Shown in pieces: positions 1 through 10,687 of a stretch of 64,000 nucleotides of DNA (positions are counted from its first letter, which is position 1; every line of letters starts with the position of its first letter). The position numbers and the translations under genes were made by a program. The stretch spans positions 25,018 through 89,017 of the forward strand of contig PLUM01000069.1 in NCBI GenBank assembly GCA_003165465.1, given 5' to 3'. The notes under the pieces were generated by a model. It saw only the letters and a program-made list of their open reading frames with translations, was not told the origin of the DNA and did not search any database. The DNA is from Acidobacteriota bacterium. Its GTDB lineage: Bacteria > Acidobacteriota > Terriglobia > Acidiferrales > UBA7541.

Positions 1-740
1 AACATTTTCATCTGCTCGCTGGTGGTGTTTTGCGCTTCGTCCAGAATGACGAACGAATCGTTCAGCGTGCGCCCGCGCATGAACGCCAGCGGCGCAACCT
101 CCACGATTCCCTTTTCCAGGAATCGCTCCAGTTTGTCGGCGTCCAGCATGTCGTAGAGCGCGTCGTACAGCGGCCGCATGTACGGATCGATTTTCTCCTG
201 AAGCGTGCCGGGAAGAAATCCGAGCCGCTCGCCCGCTTCGACCGCGGGGCGCGCCAGAATGATGCGGTCCACCTGTTTCGTGAGGAGCGCGGAGACCGCC
301 ATGGCCACGGCCAGATACGTTTTTCCCGTGCCGCCCGGACCAATGGCAAACGTCATATCGTGCTTCTCGACCGCTTCCATGTATTGCCGCTGGTTGGAGC
401 TCTTCGGCGTTACGGTTTTCTTGCCGAAAATTCTGGGTCGCGAAGGAGCGCCGGGATCGAGCACCTGGCGCAGCGTCGTCCTCGGATCCTCCGTCGCAAC
501 GCGGATCATGGCCTTCACATCTCCACTGCCCATATGGCGCCCCTCATGGATCAGTTGATTGTATTCCGTGACGATTCGGACGGCTCGGTCTACCTGGGAG
601 GCCTCGCCGTCGATGGCGAGGTGATGGTCATCCTGCAGTTCGATGGTGACGTGCAACGCGGATTCCAGCAGTTTGACGTTTTCGTCCAACGTGCCAAACA
701 GGGATTCCAGTCCGCCGGCAATTTGTACGGTGCGTCGCAT
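1..740 (-). CDS. phoH: PhoH family ATPase, C-terminus cut by left window edge
   Basis: Reverse-strand translation from ATG at 740 reads MRRTVQIAGGLESLFG...KHDMTFAIGPGGTGKTYLAVAMAVS...MRGRTLNDSFVILDEAQNTTSEQMKM with a P-loop and DEAQN typical of PhoH. It is absent from the ORF track because there is no stop inside the window. Confidence 0.92.
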   Translation of the reverse strand, partial: MRRTVQIAGGLESLFGTLDENVKLLESALHVTIELQDDHHLAIDGEASQVDRAVRIVTEYNQLIHEGRHMGSGDVKAMIRVATEDPRTTLRQVLDPGAPSRPRIFGKKTVTPKSSNQRQYMEAVEKHDMTFAIGPGGTGKTYLAVAMAVSALLTKQVDRIILARPAVEAGERLGFLPGTLQEKIDPYMRPLYDALYDMLDADKLERFLEKGIVEVAPLAFMRGRTLNDSFVILDEAQNTTSEQMKM

Positions 741-924
741 GGAAGATTCGGCCAGCCTAACACTCGGGTCTACGCAAGCCGAAGAGGTCTACACCTCCGC
801 CCTCGCATGAGGTCACCTGAAAGCGTACTTGAAAGAAGCGGAGGGGTCAAGAATATGCGTAACACATGCCCGAGTAATAAATCGGAAGACGCTTCGGCCA
901 TTCCCGGAAATTCCCGGAAATGGC

Positions 925-1989
925 TCAACGATCGCCGCCCGGAATCGTGAGCGCGTCCACCTCGCTGGTCGAAACTTCGACTCCCGATCCCGCCGATTGC
1001 ACATCTCCCCCGACGAGGATCAAGCGATTGCCGATGACTCCCGCGGCCAGCCCGTGCCTGCTGACGGGCATGGACGGCAGGATCGACCACGAATTGCTTG
1101 CCGGATCGTAAGCTTCCACCGAGCGGAACGTCGCCATCATGTGCGAGTCCTGAAACTCTCCCCCGGCAACGTAGATGCGTCCGTTGATCACGCCGGCTCC
1201 CAGCGCGCTGCGCGCCGTGGGCATGCGCGTGCGCGGGGCGCTCCATTTGTCGGTGGCTGGATCGTATTCCTCGACCACGGAAACATCCGTCGCAAGCGCG
1301 ATAAACGCCGCACCAACGCGCCCGCCAATCACGTAAATCTTTCCGTTCACCGCGCCGATGGCCGCATGATTTCGCGGAGTGGGCATCGGACTTCTCTCGC
1401 GCCACGTGTTTGTCGCCGGATCGTATTCCTCAACCGTTCCGACCGACGCCTGGGGCGTATTGAAACTCATGGCGATGTCGGTCGAGCCGGGGAGAAGGCT
1501 GACGCCGCCGATCACGTAAATTTTGTCGCCCGCCGCGACCGCCACGGGCGAGCCTCGCTTCGATGGCATGGGCGCGAGCGCCTTCCAGGTATCAGTGGAC
1601 GGATCGTACTCCCAGGCGTTATTGATTGGCGTCCACGCCGCCGGGCCGGACGTTGGATAGACAAATCCGCCGAACGCATAAATCTTTCCGTGAAATTCCG
1701 TGAACGCCACATGATGCGACGGAAGCGCCATCGGCTTTTTCTTCGTCCAATGATCGGTCGCCGGATCGTATTCGTAGACGAGTCCCTTCGGCTTCCAAAA
1801 AGGAATGAGGCCGGCGAAGACATACATCTTCCCGCCCGCCGCCGCGCCCAGGATTTCCTCGGCCGGCTCGGGAAATGGCGCGAGCTTTTCCCACTTGGCC
1901 TGCGCAAGCGCGGAAGGCGCCGCCGCGTTGAAGGAAAGCACCGCCACGGCCAACTGCATTCCCGCCATGAAAACTTTTTTGAAAATCAT
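925..1989 (-). CDS. secreted Kelch-repeat beta-propeller protein
   Basis: Repeated 'VEEYDPATNTWRERSPMPTPRNHAAIGAVNGKIYVIGG' blades; signal peptide MIFKKVFMAGMQLAVAVLSFNAAAPSALAQ; internal start preferred over 2028. Confidence 0.9.
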   Translation of the reverse strand: MIFKKVFMAGMQLAVAVLSFNAAAPSALAQAKWEKLAPFPEPAEEILGAAAGGKMYVFAGLIPFWKPKGLVYEYDPATDHWTKKKPMALPSHHVAFTEFHGKIYAFGGFVYPTSGPAAWTPINNAWEYDPSTDTWKALAPMPSKRGSPVAVAAGDKIYVIGGVSLLPGSTDIAMSFNTPQASVGTVEEYDPATNTWRERSPMPTPRNHAAIGAVNGKIYVIGGRVGAAFIALATDVSVVEEYDPATDKWSAPRTRMPTARSALGAGVINGRIYVAGGEFQDSHMMATFRSVEAYDPASNSWSILPSMPVSRHGLAAGVIGNRLILVGGDVQSAGSGVEVSTSEVDALTIPGGDR

Positions 1990-2098
1990 GATCGCCTCCC
2001 GAATCCTTGAACGAGCGGTACTATACAACGGACTGCGGCGCGCCGCATCTCCCTGTTTTTTTCGGTAGTAACTCAGTTTGAGGTTCGCGATTGTTTTG

Positions 2099-2172
2099 GT
2101 AGCGCCGGCATCTTGCCGGCGGTTTTGCGCCGCGACACGGACACGAAAACCGCCGGCAAGATGCCGGCGCTA
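2099..2172. repeat. Palindromic intergenic repeat (family B, GTAGCGCCGGC...GCCGGCGCTAC)
   Basis: tagcgccggcatcttgccggcggttttgcgccgcgacacggacacgaaaaccgccggcaagatgccggcgcta; related copy at 39721-39795. Confidence 0.85.
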
Positions 2173-2240
2173 CAAGAACCGAATCATCGGAATGACAAGG
2201 TATTTCTAAACACATCTCCAAACTAAGTCACTACCTTTTT

Positions 2241-3395
2241 TTAAGGCGTGGCCGGATCGTGGCTATGAACATTCGGCGTCATTTTCCGCACGACAAATTC
2301 CTGAAAAAGATTCATCACGGCGGTTACGCCAATTCCGATAGCCGCGTTCCCAAACGTCAATCCCACTCGATTATTTCCAGTCGTCGGATAATAAAGATTG
2401 GAGATCCCGCCCGCGGCAATGCTCCCGAGCACATTCGAGTAATTCGCCTGCCAGCGTCCGTTATCGCCCTTGCAGATAAAGGAATTGGCGAGCGCATACA
2501 GAAACCGCGATGGCCTGCTTCCCGTTCCCTTGTAGAAATAGCGCGGGTCCTGTTTCAGGAGAGACGGAAGGATGGCGCTTCCGATGAACGTGCCCGAGAC
2601 CATGTCCGCGTAGTCGGCGCCAAAGCGTTTTCCATAGCCCTGCGCGCCCTGCCCATATCCACTGAAACCATTGCTCGCCTGTTGCGCTCCCGCAATGCCC
2701 CCAGTCATTACGATGGTGACTGGATCCACCGCAGTCCTCCAGGCCAGCTCGAATTTTTGCTTGGAGTTGAGCGGAGCCGCGTTCGGAATGTAGCTGACGT
2801 AAAAATTGGGAACGACGCCGAGAACCCGCTGCTTCTCCTGCTCCTTGATCTGCTCTTCGGCCACTTCAACCTGCGAGGATACAACCTGCATGTTGGTGGT
2901 TTCAGCGGAGATCGCCAGCTCGAACACCGGAACAATGTAGTTCTCTTCAGGATGCAGAATTCCGGAGAATACCTGCGTCGCAAAGCCGTGCGCCACAATC
3001 GCGAGATGGAATGGCCCGGGAGCAATGCGCGCAAAGGAGAATTGCCCATCGTCGCTCGACAGCGCTTCCTCGCTTGTGGATGGAGCATCACGCGTGAGTT
3101 TCACGCGTGCTCCGCCGATGGCCGACCGGCTTGCATCTAAAATCGTTCCGCTGATGCTCCCGGCAACTTCTTGCGCGGGCAACTGCCGGGACTGGGCATG
3201 CAATGGAACGCCCGAGAGCGGAACACTCAGGATCAGCGCGGCGAGCATTCCCGTTCCAGGAATGAACCGCCAGGCATATCGGTCCAAGGACTCCTTGCGC
3301 GAATGTTGTTTCGCTGATCCCACGGCGACTATTTTATGCCGTACTCCCGTTCTGGCAGCATGGATTGTCCGGCCGTGTGACGTAATGTCGCGCAT
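2241..3395 (-). CDS. secreted carboxypeptidase-regulatory-like domain protein
   Basis: 384 aa; 'GSISGTILDASRSAIGGARVKLTRDAPSTSEEALSSDDGQFSFARIAPGPFHLAIVAHGF' resembles a CarboxypepD_reg domain; the true start may be further in (MLAALILSVPLSGVPLHAQS). Confidence 0.7.
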   Translation of the reverse strand: MRDITSHGRTIHAARTGVRHKIVAVGSAKQHSRKESLDRYAWRFIPGTGMLAALILSVPLSGVPLHAQSRQLPAQEVAGSISGTILDASRSAIGGARVKLTRDAPSTSEEALSSDDGQFSFARIAPGPFHLAIVAHGFATQVFSGILHPEENYIVPVFELAISAETTNMQVVSSQVEVAEEQIKEQEKQRVLGVVPNFYVSYIPNAAPLNSKQKFELAWRTAVDPVTIVMTGGIAGAQQASNGFSGYGQGAQGYGKRFGADYADMVSGTFIGSAILPSLLKQDPRYFYKGTGSRPSRFLYALANSFICKGDNGRWQANYSNVLGSIAAGGISNLYYPTTGNNRVGLTFGNAAIGIGVTAVMNLFQEFVVRKMTPNVHSHDPATP

Positions 3396-3657
3396 CGAAA
3401 ATTACAGGCAGGCCACGAGTCTTTCCTCGAATGATCCGAAAAAGTCTCGGCCGTTGCGTCGAAAACTGAAACAAAACGCGCTTGCAATAATTTACACGTC
3501 ACCATGAATTGCTTGACACTCGGCCTTCCCCGTTCTAATCTCCCGCACAAGTTCGGAGTGCAGGGGCGGCCATTGCAATTAAGTAAGAGATGCTTCTGCT
3601 GTCGGTCATCGCACGCGTTTTTTACAGATGCAAAAAATCAGGGGGGGGTGTGGGCTA

Positions 3658-6600
3658 ATGAATCTGAAAAAGACGATTAGGTTTGCTCTCGTGGTGTGTG
3701 TTTTAGGGTTATCTCTCATTCATGCGAGGCCGATAAACGCGCAGGTGGCCGGCGGAACGCTCTCCGGGACCATTACGGACCCGTCCGGCGCGGCTGTCCC
3801 TAACGCCCAGGTCGGGATCAAGAACTCGGCGACAGGTATTACCAGAAGCGTTACAACGAACGCGGACGGTTTTTATTCGGCGGCGAACCTTCTTCCCGGG
3901 GAGTATGAGATCGCGGTTTCCTCGACTGGATTCAACACCGGGGTGAAGAAAGGCATTACGATCAATGTGGGAGCGGAGCCGGTGTTTAACATGGCGCTGG
4001 AGATCGGCACGCTGGCAAATCGCGTCGAAGTGACCACCGAGGCCCCCACCGTACAACTCACCAGTTCCGATATCAGCGCCACGGTGAATGCGACCACCGT
4101 CCGGGAACTTCCCCTGAACGGCCGCAGTTGGACGGACCTGGCGGCCCTGCAGCCCGGCGTGGACACGATCCAGACGCAGCCCAGCTTTGCTACGGGCGCG
4201 GATCGCGGCAATCGGGGTTTTGGCCAGCAGTTGACCATCTCCGGCGCGCGCCCGCAGCAAAACAATTATCGTCTGGACGGCATCAGCCTGAACGATTACG
4301 CCAATGGCGCGCCCGGCAGCGTGCTGGGCGGAAACATGGGCGTGGACGCCATCCAGGAGTTCTCCGTCCTCACCAGCAATTATTCGGCGGAGTACGGCAA
4401 GACGTCCGGAGGCGTGGTCAACGCGATTACGCGCTCGGGAACGAACGCTTTCCATGGAAGCGCGTACGAGTTCTTGCGGAATAGCGCGCTCGACGCGAGG
4501 AATTTCTTTGAAGATCCCACGCAACCTAAGGCCGCTTTTAAGAGGAACCAGTTTGGCGGCACGTTCGGCGGGCCGATCGTGAAGAACCGGACGTTTTTCT
4601 TTGCGGACTATGAAGGTAACCGGCAGTCGAAGGGCATCGCCAACGTCGATACCGTTCCCTCGCCTGAAGCGCGCCTGGGGACTTTGCATTGCACGGCGAC
4701 CGACGTTACAAACTCTGTGCCAGGGTGTACGTCAGCAGGAATCATTCACACGGTGATCGTCAACTCGGCGGTTCTGCAGTATCTCCCGCTCTATCCCACA
4801 ACGCCGTCCTGCGGCGGCGCGGACACTTGCGCATCTGTCTTCTCCGGCCAGCAGGTCGTTAGCGAGAATTTCTTCACCACGCGTATCGATCATAAATTCT
4901 CGGACAAGGACAGTGTGTTCGGCACCTACCTGTTCGATAAGTCGCCCTACAATTCTCCCGACTCCTTCGGCAACGTCCTGCTCGAAACGCAATCGTCTCG
5001 CCAGATTGTCGCCGTAGAGGAAACTCACAGCTTCACGCCGAATTTCCTGAATGCCCTCCGCTTCGGCTACAACCACGAATTCGTCAACAACAATTCCAGC
5101 TTCAAGGCGCTGAACTCGGTGGCGGGCGATCCTTCCCTGGGCTCTTTCACGGGGCGGAATGCGTCCGTGGTGAACGTCAATGGGGCGCTTAGCCAAATGA
5201 CGGGAGGCGTAGGCGGGCTTCCGACGTATTTGTATGGTTGGAATTCATTGCAGGGATATGACGACGCTTTCTGGACCAAAGGCGCCCATTCCATTAAGTT
5301 TGGCGCAGCTTTTGAGCGCATGATGCTCCAGGCGACCGCGCTGACGGATGCGAATGGAATTTGGAACTTCCCGGATTTGGAGTCTTTTCTCACAAATAAT
5401 CCCAGCAAATTCGCGGGAGGAGTCGCCAGCTCCCTCACGCCTCGCAACCTTCGCCAGAGCATCTTCGGCGTCTATGTGCAGGATGATTGGCGTTTGCGTT
5501 CCAATTTGACGCTGAATCTGGGCCTGCGTTACGAGATGGCGACCGTGCCGACGGAAACCAACGGAAAAATGGTAAACCTTCGCAACCTCACCGACCCGCT
5601 GCCCGTGTGCGGCGTCATGGTGCCGGGGAGTTGCTCCGGCGTCGGTCCGCTCTTCTCGAACCCGACGCTTCATAACTTCGAGCCGCGCTTGGGATTTGCC
5701 TGGGATCCCCTGGGCAACGGAAAATTGGCCGTGCGCGGAGGAGCCGGATTATTCGATGTGCTGCCTCTGCCCTATCAGTTCATCCTTATGGAGACGCAGG
5801 CGGCGCCTTTCTTTGCATATACCTCGATTAACAATCCGGCGCAGGGTTCATTTTTCAGCGGGCTTCCTTCTCCTCTGCCGTCGGCGTCCTTGCGCTCTAC
5901 CTACGTGGAGTCCAATCCCAAACGCAACTACGTCACGCAATGGAACTTGAATGTGCAATACCAGCTTACGCAGAACTTGGCGGCCATGGTCGCTTACGTG
6001 GGGTCGCGCGGCGTGCACCAGCCGTTCCGTGTAGATGAAGCGAATCTCGCTATGCCGACATTGACCTCGGCAGGGTATCTCTGGCCGCAAGTTGACGTGA
6101 ACGGAAACCTCACTTCAGGGCCAAATGCGGGGACTCCCCTCTTGCCAATCAATCCAGCGTTTGGCTCCGTGCGCGGTATGTTTTATCAAGGCCGCTCTTA
6201 TTTCAACGCCCTTGAAACTCAGTTGTCCAAGCGCATGAGCCACGGCTTCCAAGCTCAGGGCACTTTCACGTGGGGCAAGAGCATGGACACCAGTTCGGCG
6301 ACGCTGGCGGGTGACGCGTTCGGCAATTCGATTTCCAGCCTCAACTGGTTCGATATGCGCTTGACCCGCGGCCTGTCCGATTACAACGTCGGGCGCACCG
6401 TGGTTCTCAACGGCACTTGGGACATCCCGACACCGAAATCCTTCTCCGGCCCCGGACGCTGGCTGGCGGATGGATGGGAACTCGGTGCCATTTTCACGGC
6501 GAGCGACGGCGTGCCATTCACTCCCACATGGGGGACAGGCAGCGACCCCGCGAATACGCTCAGCAGCGACGATTTCGCGTATCCGAACCGGCTTCCCGGA

Positions 6601-7077
6601 TGCAACTTGACAAATCCGGGCCATCCCGAGAACTATATCAATACGAATTGCTTTGCTGTCCCCACGGCGCCGAATGCTACCTTTTTCACAGCGAACTGTA
6701 ACCAGTTTCCAGCGTCGATCCAGCCGAGTTCGGGACCCGCAGTGCAAGTCGCATCCCCGCTATGTTTCAACCTTCGCGGAAATGCCGGCCGCAATATATT
6801 GAACGGGCCGGGCGTCACCAACCTGGACTTCTCGGTATTCAAGAACAACGAAGTCAAAAGAATCTCGGAGACCTTCAACGTTCAATTTCGCGCGGAGATG
6901 TTTAACATCCTGAATCACCCCAACTTTGCGCCGCCGGGACCGGGTGACGGCAATACCGACATCTTCGATGCCAGTGGAAACTCGCTTTCTCCCTCGTCGG
7001 GGGGGCTGGCGGGAGTGCTGTTGAGGACGACCATCCCGGAACGGCAAATTCAATTCGCGATCAAAATCAGTTTCTAA
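3658..7077 (+). CDS. Oar-like TonB-dependent receptor with carboxypeptidase-regulatory-like N-terminal domain
   Basis: Signal peptide MNLKKTIRFALVVCVLGLSLIHARPINAQ, 'GTLSGTITDPSGAAVPNAQVGIKNSATG', plug-like 'RELPLNGRSWTDLAALQPGV', C-terminal 'ERQIQFAIKISF' ending in an aromatic residue. Confidence 0.92.
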   Translation: MNLKKTIRFALVVCVLGLSLIHARPINAQVAGGTLSGTITDPSGAAVPNAQVGIKNSATGITRSVTTNADGFYSAANLLPGEYEIAVSSTGFNTGVKKGITINVGAEPVFNMALEIGTLANRVEVTTEAPTVQLTSSDISATVNATTVRELPLNGRSWTDLAALQPGVDTIQTQPSFATGADRGNRGFGQQLTISGARPQQNNYRLDGISLNDYANGAPGSVLGGNMGVDAIQEFSVLTSNYSAEYGKTSGGVVNAITRSGTNAFHGSAYEFLRNSALDARNFFEDPTQPKAAFKRNQFGGTFGGPIVKNRTFFFADYEGNRQSKGIANVDTVPSPEARLGTLHCTATDVTNSVPGCTSAGIIHTVIVNSAVLQYLPLYPTTPSCGGADTCASVFSGQQVVSENFFTTRIDHKFSDKDSVFGTYLFDKSPYNSPDSFGNVLLETQSSRQIVAVEETHSFTPNFLNALRFGYNHEFVNNNSSFKALNSVAGDPSLGSFTGRNASVVNVNGALSQMTGGVGGLPTYLYGWNSLQGYDDAFWTKGAHSIKFGAAFERMMLQATALTDANGIWNFPDLESFLTNNPSKFAGGVASSLTPRNLRQSIFGVYVQDDWRLRSNLTLNLGLRYEMATVPTETNGKMVNLRNLTDPLPVCGVMVPGSCSGVGPLFSNPTLHNFEPRLGFAWDPLGNGKLAVRGGAGLFDVLPLPYQFILMETQAAPFFAYTSINNPAQGSFFSGLPSPLPSASLRSTYVESNPKRNYVTQWNLNVQYQLTQNLAAMVAYVGSRGVHQPFRVDEANLAMPTLTSAGYLWPQVDVNGNLTSGPNAGTPLLPINPAFGSVRGMFYQGRSYFNALETQLSKRMSHGFQAQGTFTWGKSMDTSSATLAGDAFGNSISSLNWFDMRLTRGLSDYNVGRTVVLNGTWDIPTPKSFSGPGRWLADGWELGAIFTASDGVPFTPTWGTGSDPANTLSSDDFAYPNRLPGCNLTNPGHPENYINTNCFAVPTAPNATFFTANCNQFPASIQPSSGPAVQVASPLCFNLRGNAGRNILNGPGVTNLDFSVFKNNEVKRISETFNVQFRAEMFNILNHPNFAPPGPGDGNTDIFDASGNSLSPSSGGLAGVLLRTTIPERQIQFAIKISF

Positions 7078-7094
7078 AATATAATGCAGGCTGC

Positions 7095-7130
7095 ACCGCG
7101 TTCCCGACCGCCGCCGGTCGGGAACGCGGT
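7095..7130. terminator. perfect 16-bp hairpin downstream of the TonB receptor gene
   Basis: accgcgttcccgaccg-ccgc-cggtcgggaacgcggt; no U-tract follows, so the terminator role is tentative. Confidence 0.45.
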
Positions 7131-7208
7131 TCCCAAGCGCTTGTATCGCGAGCGTGCAAATGATGGCGGCGGAATTCAGATCGCAGATTCTTCCAAGGAG
7201 ATACTAGA

Positions 7209-8228
7209 GTGAGAAAATCGCTGGGCATATTCCTGCTTCTGTTTGTCGCGTTCGCGCCAACCGCGGGCGCGCAAGAAAAATCGCCGCTAAAATTGGTTGC
7301 CACCACTCCCCTGCCGAATTTCACGGGCGATTTCGACCATTTCGCGGTTGATCTTAAAGGGAAACGCCTGTTTCTTACGGCCGAGGATCACAAGACAGTC
7401 GAAGTCTTCGACCTGGACGGCAAGCGGATCCACAGCATCACCGGCTTTGGGCAGCCCCACGCCGCCCTCGTGTTGTCCGATTCCAACATCATCGTGAGCG
7501 ACGGTGATGACGACTTCGGAAGGGTCGAGCTGGTGGACGGAAAAACCTACAAAATCCTCGGCACCATTAAATTGCCCGATGGCGCGGACGGCGCTGTATT
7601 CAATCCCGTGAATCAGTATTACTACGTGGAGAGCGGCAGCGACGACCCCAAAGCAAAAACTCACGAAATCAGCATCATTGACACCAAGACCTTCAAACTC
7701 GTCGGCGCAATCACCCTGCCCGGCAGCCATTCCGAGGCCATGGCCATCGACCGCGCCGGCAAGACGATGTACATCAATCTTACGGGAGCGGATCAGGTCG
7801 GAGTCGTGAACCTGGAGACGCGCAAGCTGATCGCGCAATGGCCCATTCCCGATGCGCAAACCGCGGACGGGCTGGCTCTCGATGAGCTGAATCACCGCTT
7901 GTTTATCGCCACACGAAAACCGGCCAAATTTTTCGTGTACGACACCGCTACAGGGAAAATAGTGACCACGATGCCGACCGCCGAGATGCACGACGACTTG
8001 TGGTTCGACGTCGCGCGCAAACGAATCTACGTCACTGGCACCGAAACCACTTCCGTATTGGAGCAGCGCGACGCCGACCACTACGCGCATGTCGCGGACG
8101 TTCCGACGGGATACCGCGCCAAGACTTCCGTCTACGTTCCCGAACTGAATCGTCTGTACATCGCCGTTTCCGGCAAGGGCAAGCCGGACGCAAAATTGGC
8201 GTTGCAAGTCTATGACGTTCAGCCCTGA
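7209..8228 (+). CDS. secreted YncE-like beta-propeller protein
   Basis: 339 aa; signal peptide and repeats such as 'VVNLETRKLIAQWPIPDAQTADGLALDELNHRLFIATRKPAKFFVYDTATGKIV'. Confidence 0.8.
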   Translation: MRKSLGIFLLLFVAFAPTAGAQEKSPLKLVATTPLPNFTGDFDHFAVDLKGKRLFLTAEDHKTVEVFDLDGKRIHSITGFGQPHAALVLSDSNIIVSDGDDDFGRVELVDGKTYKILGTIKLPDGADGAVFNPVNQYYYVESGSDDPKAKTHEISIIDTKTFKLVGAITLPGSHSEAMAIDRAGKTMYINLTGADQVGVVNLETRKLIAQWPIPDAQTADGLALDELNHRLFIATRKPAKFFVYDTATGKIVTTMPTAEMHDDLWFDVARKRIYVTGTETTSVLEQRDADHYAHVADVPTGYRAKTSVYVPELNRLYIAVSGKGKPDAKLALQVYDVQP

Positions 8229-8490
8229 AATTCGCTGGGCTTGCCGGGATCTGCCGTGCCCTAAACCGGCACTCTCATCCCGGCAAGTCCACTTCTTAAA
8301 GCGTGATGGAACGTGCAGTTCGGCAAATCCCTTCAAACGTCGCCACAAAAACACATCCCCAACGGAATTGCCCTTGCTGAACAGGTGTACAATGGCCACC
8401 GTTCCCGGGCGCAAGACCGGCATTCCAGTTTGCAATCGAAAACCCGAAACGAAATCGCTCGTTTGAACCGTGGAAATTCGAGGAGGAACG

Positions 8491-9645
8491 ATGACGGACG
8501 AACAAAAATCTGCAGCGGATGGACTAACGCGGCGCGAAGTCATGATGCGCACCGCCTGGGCTGGACTGGGCGCGGCTTCGGCTCTGATGGCGGCCGGAGG
8601 CGTGGAAAAGCTTTTGGGGCAGATACAGCCGCGCGTGGACGAATCGTCGCCGCGCATCGGCTGGCCGTCGGTCGAGAAGCTTCCGCCGATTGACGATCGC
8701 TACCCGATCATGCCCAGCTGGAATACCGAACTGCGGCAATTGGCGCCCAACGTCTATGTCTACCAGCAGCAGGGCGGCACGGGGCACCTCAACGCGGGTA
8801 TCTCCAACGCCGGCCTCTTCGTCGGCGAAGGCTCGCTCTTGGCGTTCGACGCCCTGGGATTTCCGCTCCAAACCAAAGCCTTCATCGCCGCAGCCAAACA
8901 GGCCACCGGCGGCAAACCCATCACGCAACTGATCAACAGCCACCACCATGGCGATCACGTCGCGGGAAACCAATTCTTCCTACCGGCGCAAATTTTGAGC
9001 CATCCCTATTGCCGGCAGGAAGTGTTGAAGGCCGTGCCCAATACGCCGGCGTCATGGCCAAAGCAGGAGGGCCTCGCGGACGGCACAGAAGCGCGCAAGC
9101 TCGCGCCGCCGACTGTAACGTTTGAAGACAACCTGATCTACCACATTGGCGGCAATGACGTGGAGTTCCGCTTCGTCGGGCCGGCGCACACCTGGGGCGA
9201 CATGGTGGCCTATTTGCCCAAGCAAAAAATTCTATTCGCGGCGGACTTGGCCTTTTTCCATCTCGTGCCGTATTGCCACAATTCCTATGTGTCCAAGTGG
9301 ATGGAGTCCATCGACAAAGTCATGAAAATGGATGTGGACGTCATCGTTCCGGGCCACGGGCCGGTCGGAGGAAAGAAAGATCTGGCCGAGGCGGGGGAAT
9401 ACTTCCGCTTCCTGAAGGCCGAGGCCAAAAAACGCTATGACGCCAAGATGAGCGCCGGCGCGGCTGCAGCCGACATCAAGATGGGCAAGTACGATAACTG
9501 GATGGGCCCCGAGCGTATCCTGATGAACACCGTCCGCCTGTACGATGAATTCAAGGGCACGCTCACTCCGGACATCGACATGGAAGGCACCAAGCAGGCG
9601 ATTTTGGAATACAACGCGATCAAGGCCGGAAAAAAGTCTGCATAG
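8491..9645 (+). CDS. MBL-fold metallo-hydrolase with probable Tat leader
   Basis: Metal-binding 'NSHHHGDHVAGN', 'GPAHTWGDMV', 'VPGHGPVG'; N-terminus TRREVMMRTAWAGLGAASALMAAGG. Confidence 0.87.
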   Translation: MTDEQKSAADGLTRREVMMRTAWAGLGAASALMAAGGVEKLLGQIQPRVDESSPRIGWPSVEKLPPIDDRYPIMPSWNTELRQLAPNVYVYQQQGGTGHLNAGISNAGLFVGEGSLLAFDALGFPLQTKAFIAAAKQATGGKPITQLINSHHHGDHVAGNQFFLPAQILSHPYCRQEVLKAVPNTPASWPKQEGLADGTEARKLAPPTVTFEDNLIYHIGGNDVEFRFVGPAHTWGDMVAYLPKQKILFAADLAFFHLVPYCHNSYVSKWMESIDKVMKMDVDVIVPGHGPVGGKKDLAEAGEYFRFLKAEAKKRYDAKMSAGAAAADIKMGKYDNWMGPERILMNTVRLYDEFKGTLTPDIDMEGTKQAILEYNAIKAGKKSA

Positions 9646-9678
9646 ACCTATCGCGGCTTAACGGTTAAAAGGCAAATT

Positions 9679-9784
9679 CTCCGTGTCCTCGCTTTTCTCT
9701 GTGCCCTCTGTGTTAAGACTTTCGCTTTTGCCGGCGGAAAAACGTAACACAGAGGACACAGAGAAAAGCGAGGACCCGGAGAGT
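9679..9784. repeat. Family D inverted repeat (TCTGTGYCCTCTGTGTTAA / TTAACACAGAGGACACAGA)
   Basis: Inverted arms gcttttctctgtgccctctgtgtta ... taacacagaggacacagagaaaagc; related copies at 10688-10777, 50320-50460 and 56869-57010. Confidence 0.75.
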
Positions 9785-9815
9785 CCATCTTCCAGTCGCA
9801 CATTCGGCAGGGGAA

Positions 9816-10634
9816 TTACGTGCGCTTCACGGCGTGCAGGATCAGCGTGTTTCCGCCAAGCAGGACCGCGTCCGACGCCAATTCCGTTGTCCAGCGCTCG
9901 CGGCGTTTTCGTTCGGGCGTCAGCCACGCAAAGAAACGTATCGCCGCGACCAGCGGCCAATACAGCCAAATGTTGGGCTTGGGTTTGTCGCGGTAAGCGC
10001 CCGCAAGTTCAAAACCGTATTTTTCCAGGATGTAGCGCAATTCCGTGTAGGCGATGGGATTGATGTGCAGGACGACTTCTTCCTTTTCTCCCCACTGCTC
10101 GCGCCTCATGCGCAGGTGTTCTTCCGAGATTGGCTTAAAGTGCGACGTGTAGCCGTTGAGCAGCCATTTCACGCGCTCCTCGATGTTCAAAATGTTCGGC
10201 ACGCTGATCAACAATTGCCCGCCGGGAGCGAGCAAGCGCGCGAATTCGCGAATCGCCTGGTGCGGATTCTCAATGTGTTCGAGTCCTTCGAGGCAAGTGA
10301 TGTACTGAAACTCCGCGTCCTGGTACGGCAGGATGCCCGAGAGATCGCCGCCGCGCACCTCGATGCCCGGAACCCTGAACATTTCCGGATATAAGTCGCA
10401 GGCCCCCACCTGAAAACCCGCCGTGGAAAGCCGCGCGGACAGCGCCCCTTCTCCGGCCGGAACGTCCAGCAGTTTCCCGCGAGGAAATGGATCGAGAATC
10501 CGCGCCACGGTCTCGTGAATTTCCAGACGTGCAATCGGCACGGGCGCGCGGTCCGCGCTGGATGCCGCGGACTTCCCTTCCTCGTGCGCCGGATGTTTGG
10601 ATGGGCTTGCGTTCACGGTTCTGGACGATAACAC
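9816..10634 (-). CDS. class I SAM-dependent methyltransferase
   Basis: 272 aa; 'GKLLDVPAGEGALSARLSTAGFQVGACDLYPEMF...CLEGLEHIENPHQAIREFARLLAPGGQLLISVPN'. Confidence 0.88.
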   Translation of the reverse strand: MLSSRTVNASPSKHPAHEEGKSAASSADRAPVPIARLEIHETVARILDPFPRGKLLDVPAGEGALSARLSTAGFQVGACDLYPEMFRVPGIEVRGGDLSGILPYQDAEFQYITCLEGLEHIENPHQAIREFARLLAPGGQLLISVPNILNIEERVKWLLNGYTSHFKPISEEHLRMRREQWGEKEEVVLHINPIAYTELRYILEKYGFELAGAYRDKPKPNIWLYWPLVAAIRFFAWLTPERKRRERWTTELASDAVLLGGNTLILHAVKRT

Positions 10635-10687
10635 GATTACAGGACGCCGTGCGAATTCAAGAATTCACAAGGAATTCTCCGCGCCCT

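Noticed and set aside
30-950. 306-aa + strand ORF opposite phoH
   Set aside because: Antisense shadow of the phoH frame; Arg/His-rich composition with no recognisable domain.
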